DNA from: Mesorhizobium sp. M2E.F.Ca.ET.219.01.1.1
GTDB lineage: Bacteria; Pseudomonadota; Alphaproteobacteria; Rhizobiales; Rhizobiaceae
Reading direction: 5' to 3'
Length of the DNA stretch: 64,000 nt
NCBI RefSeq assembly: GCF_004016445.2
Contig: NZ_SADT02000001.1
Location: 1,097,630-1,161,629, forward strand
Both the position numbers and the translations under genes were made by a program. Under the pieces are notes generated by a model. It was not told the origin of the DNA, did not search any database, and saw nothing but the letters and a program-made list of their open reading frames with translations. Shown piece after piece: positions 46,392 through 54,874 of this stretch (position 1 is its first letter; each line of letters starts with the position of its first letter).

Positions 46392-47516
46392 ATGATCAAG
46401 TCACTCGTTGGCGGCGTCGTTGCCGCCACTGCATTTGTCATGCTGAGTTCGTCGGCGATCGCCGGACCTGAAGTGGTCAAGGGACCTGCGGCAGAGCCGG
46501 ACTGCTTCGCGCCATGGGCGGCCGACACGCAGTTTTTCAAGTTTCCGAAGAAAGACGGTCCTTACCGCATCGCGCTTGCCAACGGCTACATCGCCAACAC
46601 CTGGCGCATCCAGATGATCCAGACGGCGAAGGCCTACGCGGCGCAGCCGGATGTCGCCAAGAAGCTCAAGGAATTCAAGGTCGTGTCGACCGGCGAGGAT
46701 GTGCCGGCGCAGATTTCGGCGATCAACAACTTCATCGATTCCGGCTTTGATGCGATCGTCGTCAACGCCCAGAATCCGACCGCCTTCGGGCCAGTCATCA
46801 AGCGCGCCAAGGAAGCCGGCGTCGTGCTCGTCGCCTTCGACAACATCCTCGACACCAAGGATGCCATCAACGTCAATGTCGACCAGAAGGGCCTCGGCGA
46901 GCTCTGGGGCAAGTGGCTGGTCGCGCATGTGCCGAATGGCGGCAAGGTGCTCGAAGTGCGCGGCGTTGCCGGCACCTCGGTCGACACCGATCGCCACAAC
47001 GGCATCCACGAGGTGCTCGATGGGTCGGGCAAGAAGTGGGACGTCACCGAGGTCGTCGGCAAGTGGGATGACGGCGTGGCGCAAAAGGCCACGGCCGATG
47101 CCATTGCCACCAGCGGGCCGTTCGACGGCGTTACCGGGCAGGGCGGCGACACCGGCATCGTGCAGGCGATGATCGACGCCAAGCATCCTTTCGTGCCCTT
47201 CGGCGGCGAGACGGAAAACGGCTTCCGCAAATTCTGCGCCGCGCATGCCGCCGATGGACTGAAATGCTCGTCCGCCGGCACCGGCCCCGCACAGGTGGCG
47301 GTTGCCATCAAGACCGCGATCTCGGCGCTCGAGGGCAATGTCGTGCCGCAATCGGTCAAGTTGCCTTTGGCTATCGTGGAGGACCCGAACTTCAAGGCCG
47401 GCCAGGACTACTTCCCGGACCAGTCCGACAATTTCTTCGTCGGCAATTCCTTCCCGACCTGCGGCATCAATTTCACCGCGCAGGAAATCATGGGCCAGAC
47501 CAAGGAAAACAAATAG
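46392..47516 (+). CDS. Sugar ABC transporter substrate-binding protein
   Basis: A 374-residue periplasmic protein. The signal peptide is about residues 1-24 (SLVGGVVAATAFVMLSSSAIA). The mature part is an RbsB-type fold with IALANGYIANTWRIQMIQTA, FDAIVVNAQNPTAFGPVIKR and DGVTGQGGDTGIVQAMIDAK. A GGGAGG site precedes the ATG. It is the first structural gene of the importer/gluconokinase operon. A perfect 13-bp hairpin follows, as after the binding-protein gene of the other CUT2 operon. Confidence 0.88.
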   Translation: MIKSLVGGVVAATAFVMLSSSAIAGPEVVKGPAAEPDCFAPWAADTQFFKFPKKDGPYRIALANGYIANTWRIQMIQTAKAYAAQPDVAKKLKEFKVVSTGEDVPAQISAINNFIDSGFDAIVVNAQNPTAFGPVIKRAKEAGVVLVAFDNILDTKDAINVNVDQKGLGELWGKWLVAHVPNGGKVLEVRGVAGTSVDTDRHNGIHEVLDGSGKKWDVTEVVGKWDDGVAQKATADAIATSGPFDGVTGQGGDTGIVQAMIDAKHPFVPFGGETENGFRKFCAAHAADGLKCSSAGTGPAQVAVAIKTAISALEGNVVPQSVKLPLAIVEDPNFKAGQDYFPDQSDNFFVGNSFPTCGINFTAQEIMGQTKENK

Positions 47517-47523
47517 TCTGACC

Positions 47524-47556
47524 GGACGGTGCCGCGGCGCGTTCGCGGCACCGTCC
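47524..47556 (+). terminator. Intercistronic hairpin
   Basis: GGACGGTGCCGCG (47524-47536) pairs perfectly with CGCGGCACCGTCC (47544-47556) around a seven-base loop, with no clean T-run after it. It lies between the binding-protein and ATPase genes. It probably stabilises the binding-protein message or reduces read-through. Confidence 0.6.
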
Positions 47557-47592
47557 TCCTGTTCTCAACTCGAAACGGCCAGGGGAGGGCTG

Positions 47593-49137
47593 ATGGACGG
47601 CGCGGCTCCGCTCTTCCGCATGGAAGGCATCTCCAAGCGTTATGGCGGCGTGCGGGCCCTGGAAAAGGCCGACCTGACGGTCACCGCCGGCGGCATCCAC
47701 GCCATTCTGGGCGAGAACGGCGCCGGCAAGTCGACGCTGATCAAGGTCATGGCGGGCGTCGTGGCGCCAGACGAAGGCACGATGACGCTCGACGGCCGCG
47801 AAGTGAGCTTCGCCTCGCCGGCGGCTGCCAACCAGGCTGGCATCGTCTGCATCTTCCAGGAACTATCGCTCATCCCGGAATTGAGCGTCGCCGACAACAT
47901 CGTCATTTCCGATCCGCCGAAACGCTTCGGCATGATCGACCGCAAGGCGCAGCGGCGCATCGCGGAGGAAGCGCTGGCACGCGCCGGGGCTTCCGACATC
48001 CATCCCTGTGCCCTGGTCAAGGATCTGCCGCTGTCGCGCCGGCAGATGGTGGAGATCGCCAAGGCGCTGGCCCGGAAACCGCGCATCCTGATCCTCGACG
48101 AGGCGACCTCGGCGCTGACGGCGGCGGATGTCGCCAAGGTCTTCGAAGTGCTGAAGCGGCTGCGGTCGGAAGGACTGGCGCTGCTCTACATCTCGCACCG
48201 CATGAACGAGATCGCCGAGCTCGCCGACCATTGCACCGTGTTCCGCAACGGCCGCAACGTCGCCAGCTACCCCGCGGGCTCGAAGAGCGACAATGAGGTG
48301 GTCGAGCTGATGATCGGCCGCGAATACAGCCATATCTTCCCGCCGAAACCCGGTCCAACTGCGGCCGCGACGACGGTTCTCGAAGCGCGCAACCTCTCCT
48401 GGGCCGACCGGCTGGACAACATCTCGCTGAGTGTCAAGGCCGGGGAGGTCGTGGGCCTCGGCGGTCTCGACGGGCAGGGACAGCGCGAATTGCTGCTTGC
48501 CTTTTTCGGCGTGCTGCGCGGCCTCTCAGGTGAGATCCTGATCGACGGCAAGCCCGTTTCGATCGCCAGCCCGACCGCGGCCAGCCATGGCCGCATCGGC
48601 ATGGCGCTGATCCCCGAGGATCGCAAGACCGAAGGGCTGATGCTGCCGATGACGGTGCGCGAGAACCTGTCCTTCGCGGCGCTCGACAGGCTGTCGAAAG
48701 GCGGCATCATCGATCGCGCCGCCGAGCAGCGGCTGATCGACGACATGGTCGGGCTGCTGGCCATCAAGACGGCGGGTCTCGATATCCCGGTCGGCGCGCT
48801 CTCCGGCGGCAACCAGCAAAAGGTGGTGATCGCCAAATGGCTGATGCGGCAGCCGCGCATCATCCTGCTCAACGATCCGACGCGCGGCATCGATGTCGGC
48901 ACCAAGCAGGAGCTTTATCAGCTGATGCGCAAGCTGGCGGATGCGGGCGCCGCGATCCTGTTCTATTCGACCGACTATGACGAGCTGATCGGCTGCTGCG
49001 ACCGCGTGCTGGTGCTCTATGACGGCGCGGTCAAGCGCGAGCTGGTCGGCGCCGAGATCACCGAGCACGCGCTGATCGCCAGCGCGCTCAACATCCATGG
49101 CGAAGGTGCCGGGCCGAAGCAGGGAGTGGGCGCGTGA
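47593..49137 (+). CDS. Sugar ABC transporter ATP-binding protein (tandem, RbsA type)
   Basis: A 514-residue protein with two nucleotide-binding domains. Domain 1 has GENGAGKSTLIKVMAG and LILDEATSALTAADV. Domain 2 has a degenerate Walker A (GLGGLDGQGQRELLLAF), the signature LSGGNQQKVVIAKWL and IILLNDPTRGIDVG. In that last segment Asn replaces the usual acidic residue after LL and Asp takes the place of the Walker B Glu. AGGGGAGGG precedes ATG 47593. The stop overlaps the GTG start of the first permease gene. Confidence 0.9.
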   Translation: MDGAAPLFRMEGISKRYGGVRALEKADLTVTAGGIHAILGENGAGKSTLIKVMAGVVAPDEGTMTLDGREVSFASPAAANQAGIVCIFQELSLIPELSVADNIVISDPPKRFGMIDRKAQRRIAEEALARAGASDIHPCALVKDLPLSRRQMVEIAKALARKPRILILDEATSALTAADVAKVFEVLKRLRSEGLALLYISHRMNEIAELADHCTVFRNGRNVASYPAGSKSDNEVVELMIGREYSHIFPPKPGPTAAATTVLEARNLSWADRLDNISLSVKAGEVVGLGGLDGQGQRELLLAFFGVLRGLSGEILIDGKPVSIASPTAASHGRIGMALIPEDRKTEGLMLPMTVRENLSFAALDRLSKGGIIDRAAEQRLIDDMVGLLAIKTAGLDIPVGALSGGNQQKVVIAKWLMRQPRIILLNDPTRGIDVGTKQELYQLMRKLADAGAAILFYSTDYDELIGCCDRVLVLYDGAVKRELVGAEITEHALIASALNIHGEGAGPKQGVGA

Positions 49138-50114
49138 AGGACTGGCGCTACTGGCTGGCCGAGCAGCGCGGAACGCTGCTGGCCTTCGGCATCTTCATCG
49201 TCATGTTCGCGATCTACAGCGGCAACCATCCGGCCGGCTTCACCGCCAATGTCGTGCAGACGGCGGCCAACAAGGGCGTGCTGCTGGCCTTCGTCGCCAT
49301 GGCTCAGACATTGGTGGTGATCACCGCCGGCATCGACCTGTCGGTCGGCATGATCTTCACGCTCACCAACTGCATGGCTTCATGGCTGGTGATCGGCACC
49401 GGCCTGGAGACGGCGTTTGGCGTGCTGGCGGTGCTCGGCACCGGGCTCGTCTGCGGCGCGGTCAACGGCGCCATCGTCATCTACGGCCGGCTGCAGCCGA
49501 TCGTCGCCACCATAGCCACGGGCGCCGTCTTTTTCGGTCTGGCGCTGCTTTTGCGACCGGTTCCCGGCGGTTCGGTCAATGAGGACCTTGCGGATTTCCT
49601 GACCGGGCGCTTCTTCGGCGTGGTGCCGGCGAGCCTCGTGGCGCTGCTCGTCATCGTGCTCGTCGTCTGGGTGCCGTTCAGCCGCTCCGAATTCGGGCGC
49701 GCCGCTTATGCCGCTGGTTCATCGGAGACGGCGGCTTACATGTCGGGCGTGCCGATCCGCAGGGGCAAGTTTCTGGCATACACGCTTGCCGGCCTGCTTG
49801 CGGCCATCGGCGGCCTGTTCCTGACCTTCTTCACCTATACGGGCGAGGCGGCTTATGCGAGCGGCAACGCCTATACGCTGTTCTCGATCGCCGCCGTCGT
49901 GCTTGGCGGCGTGTCGCTGTTCGGCGGCAAGGGCAGCGCCATCGGCGCCATCTTCGGCGCGCTCGCCTTCCGCACCATCGGCGATCTCTTGTTCGTCTTC
50001 GACTTCGATCCGCTCTGGCAGCCGCTATTCCAGGGCGTTATCCTGTTGATCGCGGTCAGCCTCGGCGCTTTCGCGCTGTTTCGGGTGCGCAACCGGCTGG
50101 AGTGGTTCCTGTGA
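49134..50114 (+). CDS. CUT2-family sugar ABC transporter permease 1
   Basis: A 326-residue membrane protein starting at GTG 49134, which overlaps the ATPase stop (GTGA). The GIDLS motif is in VVITAGIDLSVGMIFTLTN, and the second-half signature is AVVLGGVSLFGGKGSAIGAI. About nine hydrophobic segments are visible. The stop overlaps the GTG start of the second permease, so the two are expected to pair as a heterodimer rather than a homodimer. Confidence 0.87.
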   Translation: MKDWRYWLAEQRGTLLAFGIFIVMFAIYSGNHPAGFTANVVQTAANKGVLLAFVAMAQTLVVITAGIDLSVGMIFTLTNCMASWLVIGTGLETAFGVLAVLGTGLVCGAVNGAIVIYGRLQPIVATIATGAVFFGLALLLRPVPGGSVNEDLADFLTGRFFGVVPASLVALLVIVLVVWVPFSRSEFGRAAYAAGSSETAAYMSGVPIRRGKFLAYTLAGLLAAIGGLFLTFFTYTGEAAYASGNAYTLFSIAAVVLGGVSLFGGKGSAIGAIFGALAFRTIGDLLFVFDFDPLWQPLFQGVILLIAVSLGAFALFRVRNRLEWFL

Positions 50115-51097
50115 GCGAGACGACACTCGGCGGCATCGCCGGTCGCATGCCCAAATTTCTGCGACGCGCCGATCCGGCCGTTGTCACCGCCTTCGCCTGC
50201 ATCGTGATCCTGCTCCTGCTCGGCAGCCTCTATTCGCGCAGCTTCCTTTCGCCGGAATATCTGCTGCAGCAATTGAAGGTCGCGTCCTTCCTCGGCGTCA
50301 TCGCCACCGGCATGATGCTGGTGATCCTGCTCGGCCAGATCGATCTGTCCGTGCCGTGGTCCGTGGCTACAGGCGCGATGATGGCCTGCGCGGCGGCCGC
50401 CTACGGGCCAGTCGGCGTCGCTTTGGCCATTCCTTTCGGGGTCCTGTGCGGTGTCGCGATCGGCCTCGTCAACGGCATCGGCGTCGCCTATCTGCGCATT
50501 CCCTCGATGATCATCACCTTGGCCACCAATGCCGTGGCGCAAGGGTTGATGGTGGTCTATACGGGCGGTTTCTCGCCACAAGATTCAGCGACGGCGGCGA
50601 TGCGCTATCTGGCAACCGGTTTCACCATTCCGGGCGTTCCCAACGCCGTCATCATCTGGGCGCTGATCGGCGCCGCGATGGTCTTCGTGCTGACCCGCAC
50701 CAGCTTCGGCCGCGCGGTCTACGGCATCGGCAATCGCGAGCGCGCCGCCTATCTTTCCGGCATCGACACGCGCCGTATCGTGCTGATCGCCTTCGCCGTC
50801 TCCGGCGGCCTGTCGGCTTTTGGCGGCGTGCTTCTGGCCGGCTATGCGTCGAAGGCGGCGCAATCGATGGGCGATGCCTATCTGCTGCCGTCGATCGCCG
50901 CTGTCGTGCTGGGTGGCACGTCGATCCTCGGCGGGCGCGGCTCGTATCTCGGCACCGTGGCGGGCGTGATCCTGATCACGCTCCTGCAATCCATCCTCTC
51001 GGTCATGCAGATGCCCGAGGCGGGGCGGCAGATCATCTATGGCGTCGTCATCGTCGCCATGCTTCTGCTCTACGGGCGCGCGCCGGCAAGCCGCTGA
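50111..51097 (+). CDS. CUT2-family sugar ABC transporter permease 2
   Basis: A 328-residue membrane protein from GTG 50111 (GTGA overlap with permease 1). The GIDLS motif appears as LVILLGQIDLSVPWSVATG, and the second-half signature is AVVLGGTSILGGRGSYLGTV. It is a clear paralogue of permease 1. CUT2 operons with two different permeases are less common than those with one. Confidence 0.87.
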   Translation: MSETTLGGIAGRMPKFLRRADPAVVTAFACIVILLLLGSLYSRSFLSPEYLLQQLKVASFLGVIATGMMLVILLGQIDLSVPWSVATGAMMACAAAAYGPVGVALAIPFGVLCGVAIGLVNGIGVAYLRIPSMIITLATNAVAQGLMVVYTGGFSPQDSATAAMRYLATGFTIPGVPNAVIIWALIGAAMVFVLTRTSFGRAVYGIGNRERAAYLSGIDTRRIVLIAFAVSGGLSAFGGVLLAGYASKAAQSMGDAYLLPSIAAVVLGGTSILGGRGSYLGTVAGVILITLLQSILSVMQMPEAGRQIIYGVVIVAMLLLYGRAPASR

Positions 51098-51132
51098 CCG
51101 TGGATGAGGCGAGCCCAAGACCACAGTTTCGC

Positions 51133-51636
51133 ATGACCGATTTTCGGACGGCGCCGGCCATCGTCGTGATGGGCGTTGCCGGCTGCGGCAAGACGGCCGT
51201 CGGCGAGGCGCTTGCCGGGGCTCTCGGCGCCGACTTCATCGAAGGCGACCGGTTGCATCCACCGGAGAATGTGGCGCGCATGGCGCGCGGCGAGCCGCTG
51301 ACGGATGCGCTGCGCGAGGGCTGGCTCGACGCCATCGGCGAGCGTATCGCGAGTTCCGTTGCCGGCGGACGGAAAGCGGTGGCGGCCTGCTCGGCGCTGA
51401 AACGCAGCTACCGCGACCGGCTGAGCCGCTTCTGTCCGGAGGTCGTCTTCCTCTACCTGAAGATCGATCGCGAGACCGCCTGGCGACGGGTCGCCAATCG
51501 CAAGGGTCATTTCATGCCCGCAAGCCTGGTCGACAGCCAGTTCGCCACGCTGGAAGAGCCTGCCGCCGACGAACGGGCGGTGACGGTCGACGGAACGCGA
51601 AGTGTCGCCGGGATCGTGAAAGAGATCATCCGATAG
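51133..51636 (+). CDS. gntK: Gluconokinase
   Basis: A 167-residue kinase of the GntK/IdnK family. The P-loop is VVMGVAGCGKTAVGEALAG. It is followed by the family block FIEGDRLHPPENVARMARGEPLTDALREGW (gluconate-binding D, H and R residues), ACSALKRSYRDRLR-like, and the lid FLYLKIDRETAWRRVANRKGHFMPASLVDSQF. It phosphorylates gluconate to 6-phosphogluconate, so the importer upstream probably carries gluconate or an acid converted to it. ATG 51133 gives a normal length; GTG 51100, just after the permease stop, would add 11 residues. The TAG stop abuts the repeat at 51635. Confidence 0.9.
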   Translation: MTDFRTAPAIVVMGVAGCGKTAVGEALAGALGADFIEGDRLHPPENVARMARGEPLTDALREGWLDAIGERIASSVAGGRKAVAACSALKRSYRDRLSRFCPEVVFLYLKIDRETAWRRVANRKGHFMPASLVDSQFATLEEPAADERAVTVDGTRSVAGIVKEIIR

Positions 51637-51733
51637 AGCGTTCCAGGAAAAGTGAGAGCGGTTTTCCGTCCGGAATTGCGCAAAAATAAAGAGTTAGAGC
51701 GGTTCGCCGTTTCCGTGAAACGGTGAAACGCTA
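51635..51733. repeat. Repeat family D, long copy
   Basis: A 99-bp AT-richer element beginning AGAGCGTTCCAGGAAAAGTG, with CGGTTTTCCGTCCGGAATTG and AGAGCGGTTCGCCGTTTCCG, and ending in GAAACGGTGAAACGCT. It contains the hairpin CGTTTCCGTGAAACGG. A shorter related copy lies inverted at 43500-43547. It overlaps the stop codon of the gluconokinase gene and lies between two convergent genes. Confidence 0.65.
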
Positions 51734-51748
51734 TAGGTCAGTTGGTAT

Positions 51749-52894
51749 TCATGCGCCCTCGTTGCCGATCGCGGCCTCGGTTGGCCGCTCGGTCAGCCGC
51801 ACGGCGCTCGACCAGGCCATCATCTGCTCCGGGCAGAGTTTGAGCGTTTCCAGCATATGGTCGCGTTTCGACAGGATGTATCCCGCTTGAACGGCGAGGT
51901 TCTTCGCCGCCGTGTCCTTTGCCGGCGACGCGGGGACTTGCGTGCCCGCGCTCAGTTCGCTGACGATTGCGCGATACTCGCGAAAGGGGATCGTCTCGAT
52001 CGTCGCCATGTGAAAGAGCGCAGCACCCGCGCGCGCGGCGAAGTTTGCCGGCGCCGAGGCGAGGTGGGTCCAGCCGCGTTCGCCCATGGCGGCCTCGGCG
52101 AAGGCCGAGCCGGCATAGATGGTGTTGGTCATCAGCACCACGCCGTTTGCCTTCAGCACCTTCTGGATGCGCGCGGTGACCTGATAGGCGTCGGTGCGCT
52201 CAAAGACGATCCGGCTTTTCAGGAAACGGTTCTCGAGTTTGACCAATGGCGGGTTGATCACGCGGAAGCCGAACTCGCTTGGCGAAAAGCCGTGGTACCG
52301 CGCGCTTACCTGATGGGCATCGACGCCGGCCTGATGCAGGGCGCGCTTGCCCATGATCGTCTGCGCCGTGAACTGGTCGCACCATATGATGACACCGCGC
52401 CCGTTGCGCACGGCTTGCTGCAGTCCCTCGAGGCCTTCCAGCCGGATCGCCGGCGACCAGCGCCACCCGGCCACGAGATGCGCCGCAAGCGTCAGTCGTC
52501 GGCGATGAACGGCGGCAAGTTGCGCTTCGAACATGCCGCACGTGTCGATGGCATTGCCGAGCACTGCCTTCACCGCGATGTCGTAGCGGGCGAACTCCTT
52601 GCGGAAATGGCGCTTGCGCCGGAGCCCCGACACCCAGCCGCAGATGGGTCCCCACCAGGAGACCGGCAGAACCGCCGCGACGCCGAGATAGAAACAGGAA
52701 AGCAGGCTCTCGCGCAGGTCCCTGTTGGCGAAGCGGCGCAGTTTTCCGGGGCGGATTACCTTGCGGCTGAAGAAGCGAACGGTTTCGTTGCGCTCCGGCA
52801 CCGGCACATCGGCGATGATCTCGGTGCGATAGATGTCGTTCGACGTTGGCTGCCGGCTGGCCCTGCGGGATTTGCCAAGCCAAGGCAGCCTCAT
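51749..52894 (-). CDS. Lipid A biosynthesis acyltransferase-like protein
   Basis: A 381-residue protein with the overall pattern of the LpxL/HtrB acyltransferase superfamily. It has an N-terminal hydrophobic stretch (LLSCFYLGVAAVLPVSWWGPI), a central GLEGLQQAVRNGRGVIIWCD block, KANGVVLMTNTIYAG, FAARAGAALFHMATI, and a late PEQMMAW. The usual catalytic H(x)4D motif should follow GRGVII but reads WCDQFTAQ, without the His. It may therefore be a non-canonical enzyme. No lipid A gene is nearby. Confidence is moderate because the match rests on spacing and secondary blocks. Confidence 0.6.
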   Translation of the reverse strand: MRLPWLGKSRRASRQPTSNDIYRTEIIADVPVPERNETVRFFSRKVIRPGKLRRFANRDLRESLLSCFYLGVAAVLPVSWWGPICGWVSGLRRKRHFRKEFARYDIAVKAVLGNAIDTCGMFEAQLAAVHRRRLTLAAHLVAGWRWSPAIRLEGLEGLQQAVRNGRGVIIWCDQFTAQTIMGKRALHQAGVDAHQVSARYHGFSPSEFGFRVINPPLVKLENRFLKSRIVFERTDAYQVTARIQKVLKANGVVLMTNTIYAGSAFAEAAMGERGWTHLASAPANFAARAGAALFHMATIETIPFREYRAIVSELSAGTQVPASPAKDTAAKNLAVQAGYILSKRDHMLETLKLCPEQMMAWSSAVRLTERPTEAAIGNEGA

Positions 52895-52982
52895 GCGTCA
52901 GAGCCCTGTTCCATCTCCAGCCGATTTACTGCCTGGAAAGCAGACAAGCAACCAATCGGACTGCGGTCAGGGCGAGGCCGCT

Positions 52983-53432
52983 TCAGATCTGGGACGTGAG
53001 CTCGGCCGGGAAATCGTCGTTGTCGGCGTCGCGCATGGCTGCGAGGCTGCGGTTGTCGAGCACCTCGGCGATCGCCTGGCGCACTTCCAGCATCATGTGG
53101 CGGACCTGGCAGGTCGCTTCGTCGCAATCCTCGCAGCGCTGATATTGCGTGCGGCTGGCGCAAGGGATCGGCGCCAACGGTCCGTCGAGCACACGCACGA
53201 CATGGCCGATCTTGATCTCGGAAGCGGGCCGGGCAAGGCGATAGCCGCCTTCCTTGCCCTTGCGGCTCTGGACGAAGCCGGCATTGCGCAGCTCGCCCAG
53301 GATCGCATCCAGGAATTTCTTCGGGATGTTGTTGGCGACCGCAATGTCGTTGACGAATGCAAGCTGGCCAGCCGGCAGGCTGGCAAGATGCACAAGGGCC
53401 TTGAGGCCGTATTTGCCTTTTTTGGTCAGCAT
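52983..53432 (-). CDS. Rrf2-family regulator
   Basis: A 149-residue regulator. The winged helix opens LTKKGKYGLKALVHLASLP, with the recognition part IPKKFLDAILGELRNAGFV and the wing KGKEGGYRLARP. Four Cys follow (C91, C100, C103, C108, in PCASRTQYQRCEDCDEATC), similar to the Fe-S ligand cluster of IscR and RsrR-type members. It is the final gene after a sulfate-binding-protein gene on the same strand, although a terminator lies between. A CymR- or IscR-like role in sulfur control is an inference from position. Confidence 0.85.
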   Translation of the reverse strand: MLTKKGKYGLKALVHLASLPAGQLAFVNDIAVANNIPKKFLDAILGELRNAGFVQSRKGKEGGYRLARPASEIKIGHVVRVLDGPLAPIPCASRTQYQRCEDCDEATCQVRHMMLEVRQAIAEVLDNRSLAAMRDADNDDFPAELTSQI

Positions 53433-53631
53433 GCCCGATTCAATTCATCAAACCCCAATCGCCCTGCATCTGGCGGTTGTTTGTGTGCAAATCATGACAG
53501 TTTGACCGTCGAACGCCCTCTGGCCCAACAATTTGCCGGTGTAGCTTAGGCACAAACGCGTTGATTCTTCGTAACGTTTTTCACGTTGGGGCCGGGATTT
53601 CCCCTGCGAACTCATGCAACCCGCTTGTAAT

Positions 53632-53652
53632 AAGAAAGCCGGCAAAGCCGGC
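53632..53652 (-). terminator. Intrinsic terminator after the second sulfate-binding protein gene
   Basis: Read on the minus strand, GCCGGCTTTGCCGGC forms a 6-bp GC stem with a TTT loop and is followed by TTTCTTATT. It lies 31-51 bp after the stop of the binding-protein gene, separating it from the Rrf2 gene. Confidence 0.7.
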
Positions 53653-53682
53653 CTCCTTGCGCTTCCTGATTGTGGAGGCCTT

Positions 53683-54669
53683 TCAGCGGGTGCCATAGGC
53701 CTGATCGAGCAGCCCGCCTGCGGCGAAATGCTCTTTCTGAACCTTGTCCCAACCACCGAACACCTCATCCACCGTCAGCAGGCGGACGTCCGGGAAGTCG
53801 GCCTTGTGCTTGGCGACGACCGCTGCATAGCGAGTCCGCAAGCCGTTCTCGGCGGCGATCTCCTGGCCGTCCGGCGTGTAGAGGAAGTCGAGATAGGACT
53901 TGGCGAGATCGCGGCTGCCGTGCTCGTCGGCGACCTTGTCGACGATCGCGACCGGGAACTCGGCCAGCAAGCTGACCGAAGGGGTGACCTGCTCGAACTT
54001 GTCGTCGCCATATTCCTTGCGGATGCCGCGCGTCTCGGACTCGAAGGTGATCAGCACGTCGCCGATCTCGCGCTGGACGAAGGTGGTGGTGGCGGCGCGG
54101 CCGCCGGTGTCGAAGATCGGCACGTTGTTGAAGAGCTTGGTGATGAACTCCTTCACCTTGGCATCGTCGCCCTTGAAGGCTTCCTTGGCGTAGGCTGTGG
54201 CAGCGAGATAGGTGTAGCGCGCATTGCCGGATGTCTTCGGGTTGGGGAAGATCACCTGCACGTCGTCGCGCACCAGGTCGTTCCAGTCCTTGATGTGCTT
54301 GGGATTGCCGGCGCGCACCAGGAAGGACGGCAGGGAATAGAAGGGCGAGGCGTTGTCCGGAAAATCCTTCTGCCAATCGGCCGAGACCAGGCCCTTCTTG
54401 ACCAGGAAGTCGACGTCGGTGACCTGGTTGAAGGTGACGACATCGGCGGCAAGACCTTCGGCGATGGCGCGCGCCTGCGCCGAGGTGCCGGCATGCGACT
54501 GATCGACGGTGACGCCGGGGTGCTTGGCGACGAAGGCTTTGTTGATGTCGGCGAACAATTCGCGGCCGACGTCATAGGAGGCGTTCAAGAGTTTGTCGGC
54601 CGACCAGGCTTGGGAGGATGCGAGGACGAGACCGGCAGCAGCCGCTATGCCGAGCAACAGACGCTTCAT
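53683..54669 (-). CDS. Sulfate/thiosulfate-binding protein 2
   Basis: A 328-residue periplasmic protein. The signal peptide is about residues 1-23 (LLLGIAAAAGLVLASSQAWS). The mature Sbp/CysP fold includes LLNASYDVGRELFADINKAF, VTVDQSHAGTSAQARAIAEG, FPNPKTSGNARYTYLAA and FGGWDKVQKEHFAAGG. An AAGGAG site precedes ATG 54669. It lies downstream of cysA after a 205-bp gap, so it may have its own promoter. It is clearly a paralogue of the binding protein at the head of the operon. Confidence 0.9.
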   Translation of the reverse strand: MKRLLLGIAAAAGLVLASSQAWSADKLLNASYDVGRELFADINKAFVAKHPGVTVDQSHAGTSAQARAIAEGLAADVVTFNQVTDVDFLVKKGLVSADWQKDFPDNASPFYSLPSFLVRAGNPKHIKDWNDLVRDDVQVIFPNPKTSGNARYTYLAATAYAKEAFKGDDAKVKEFITKLFNNVPIFDTGGRAATTTFVQREIGDVLITFESETRGIRKEYGDDKFEQVTPSVSLLAEFPVAIVDKVADEHGSRDLAKSYLDFLYTPDGQEIAAENGLRTRYAAVVAKHKADFPDVRLLTVDEVFGGWDKVQKEHFAAGGLLDQAYGTR

Positions 54670-54874
54670 GAAAACAGGCTCCTTGGAGATGGATCAAGCT
54701 ATGGCGAGACCATAGTCGGGAAAGCCCGAAGCGACGAGGCACGCACTCCGAGAGGCGGGCGAAGGTCTGGAAAATATCTCGCCGAAACAGCTCTTTGCTA
54801 GGATTTCCTTCCACGCTGATTCATGAACAGCCCCAGGCTGGCGCGCCGGAGCAGGAGTCAGAGTGAAAGATAGC

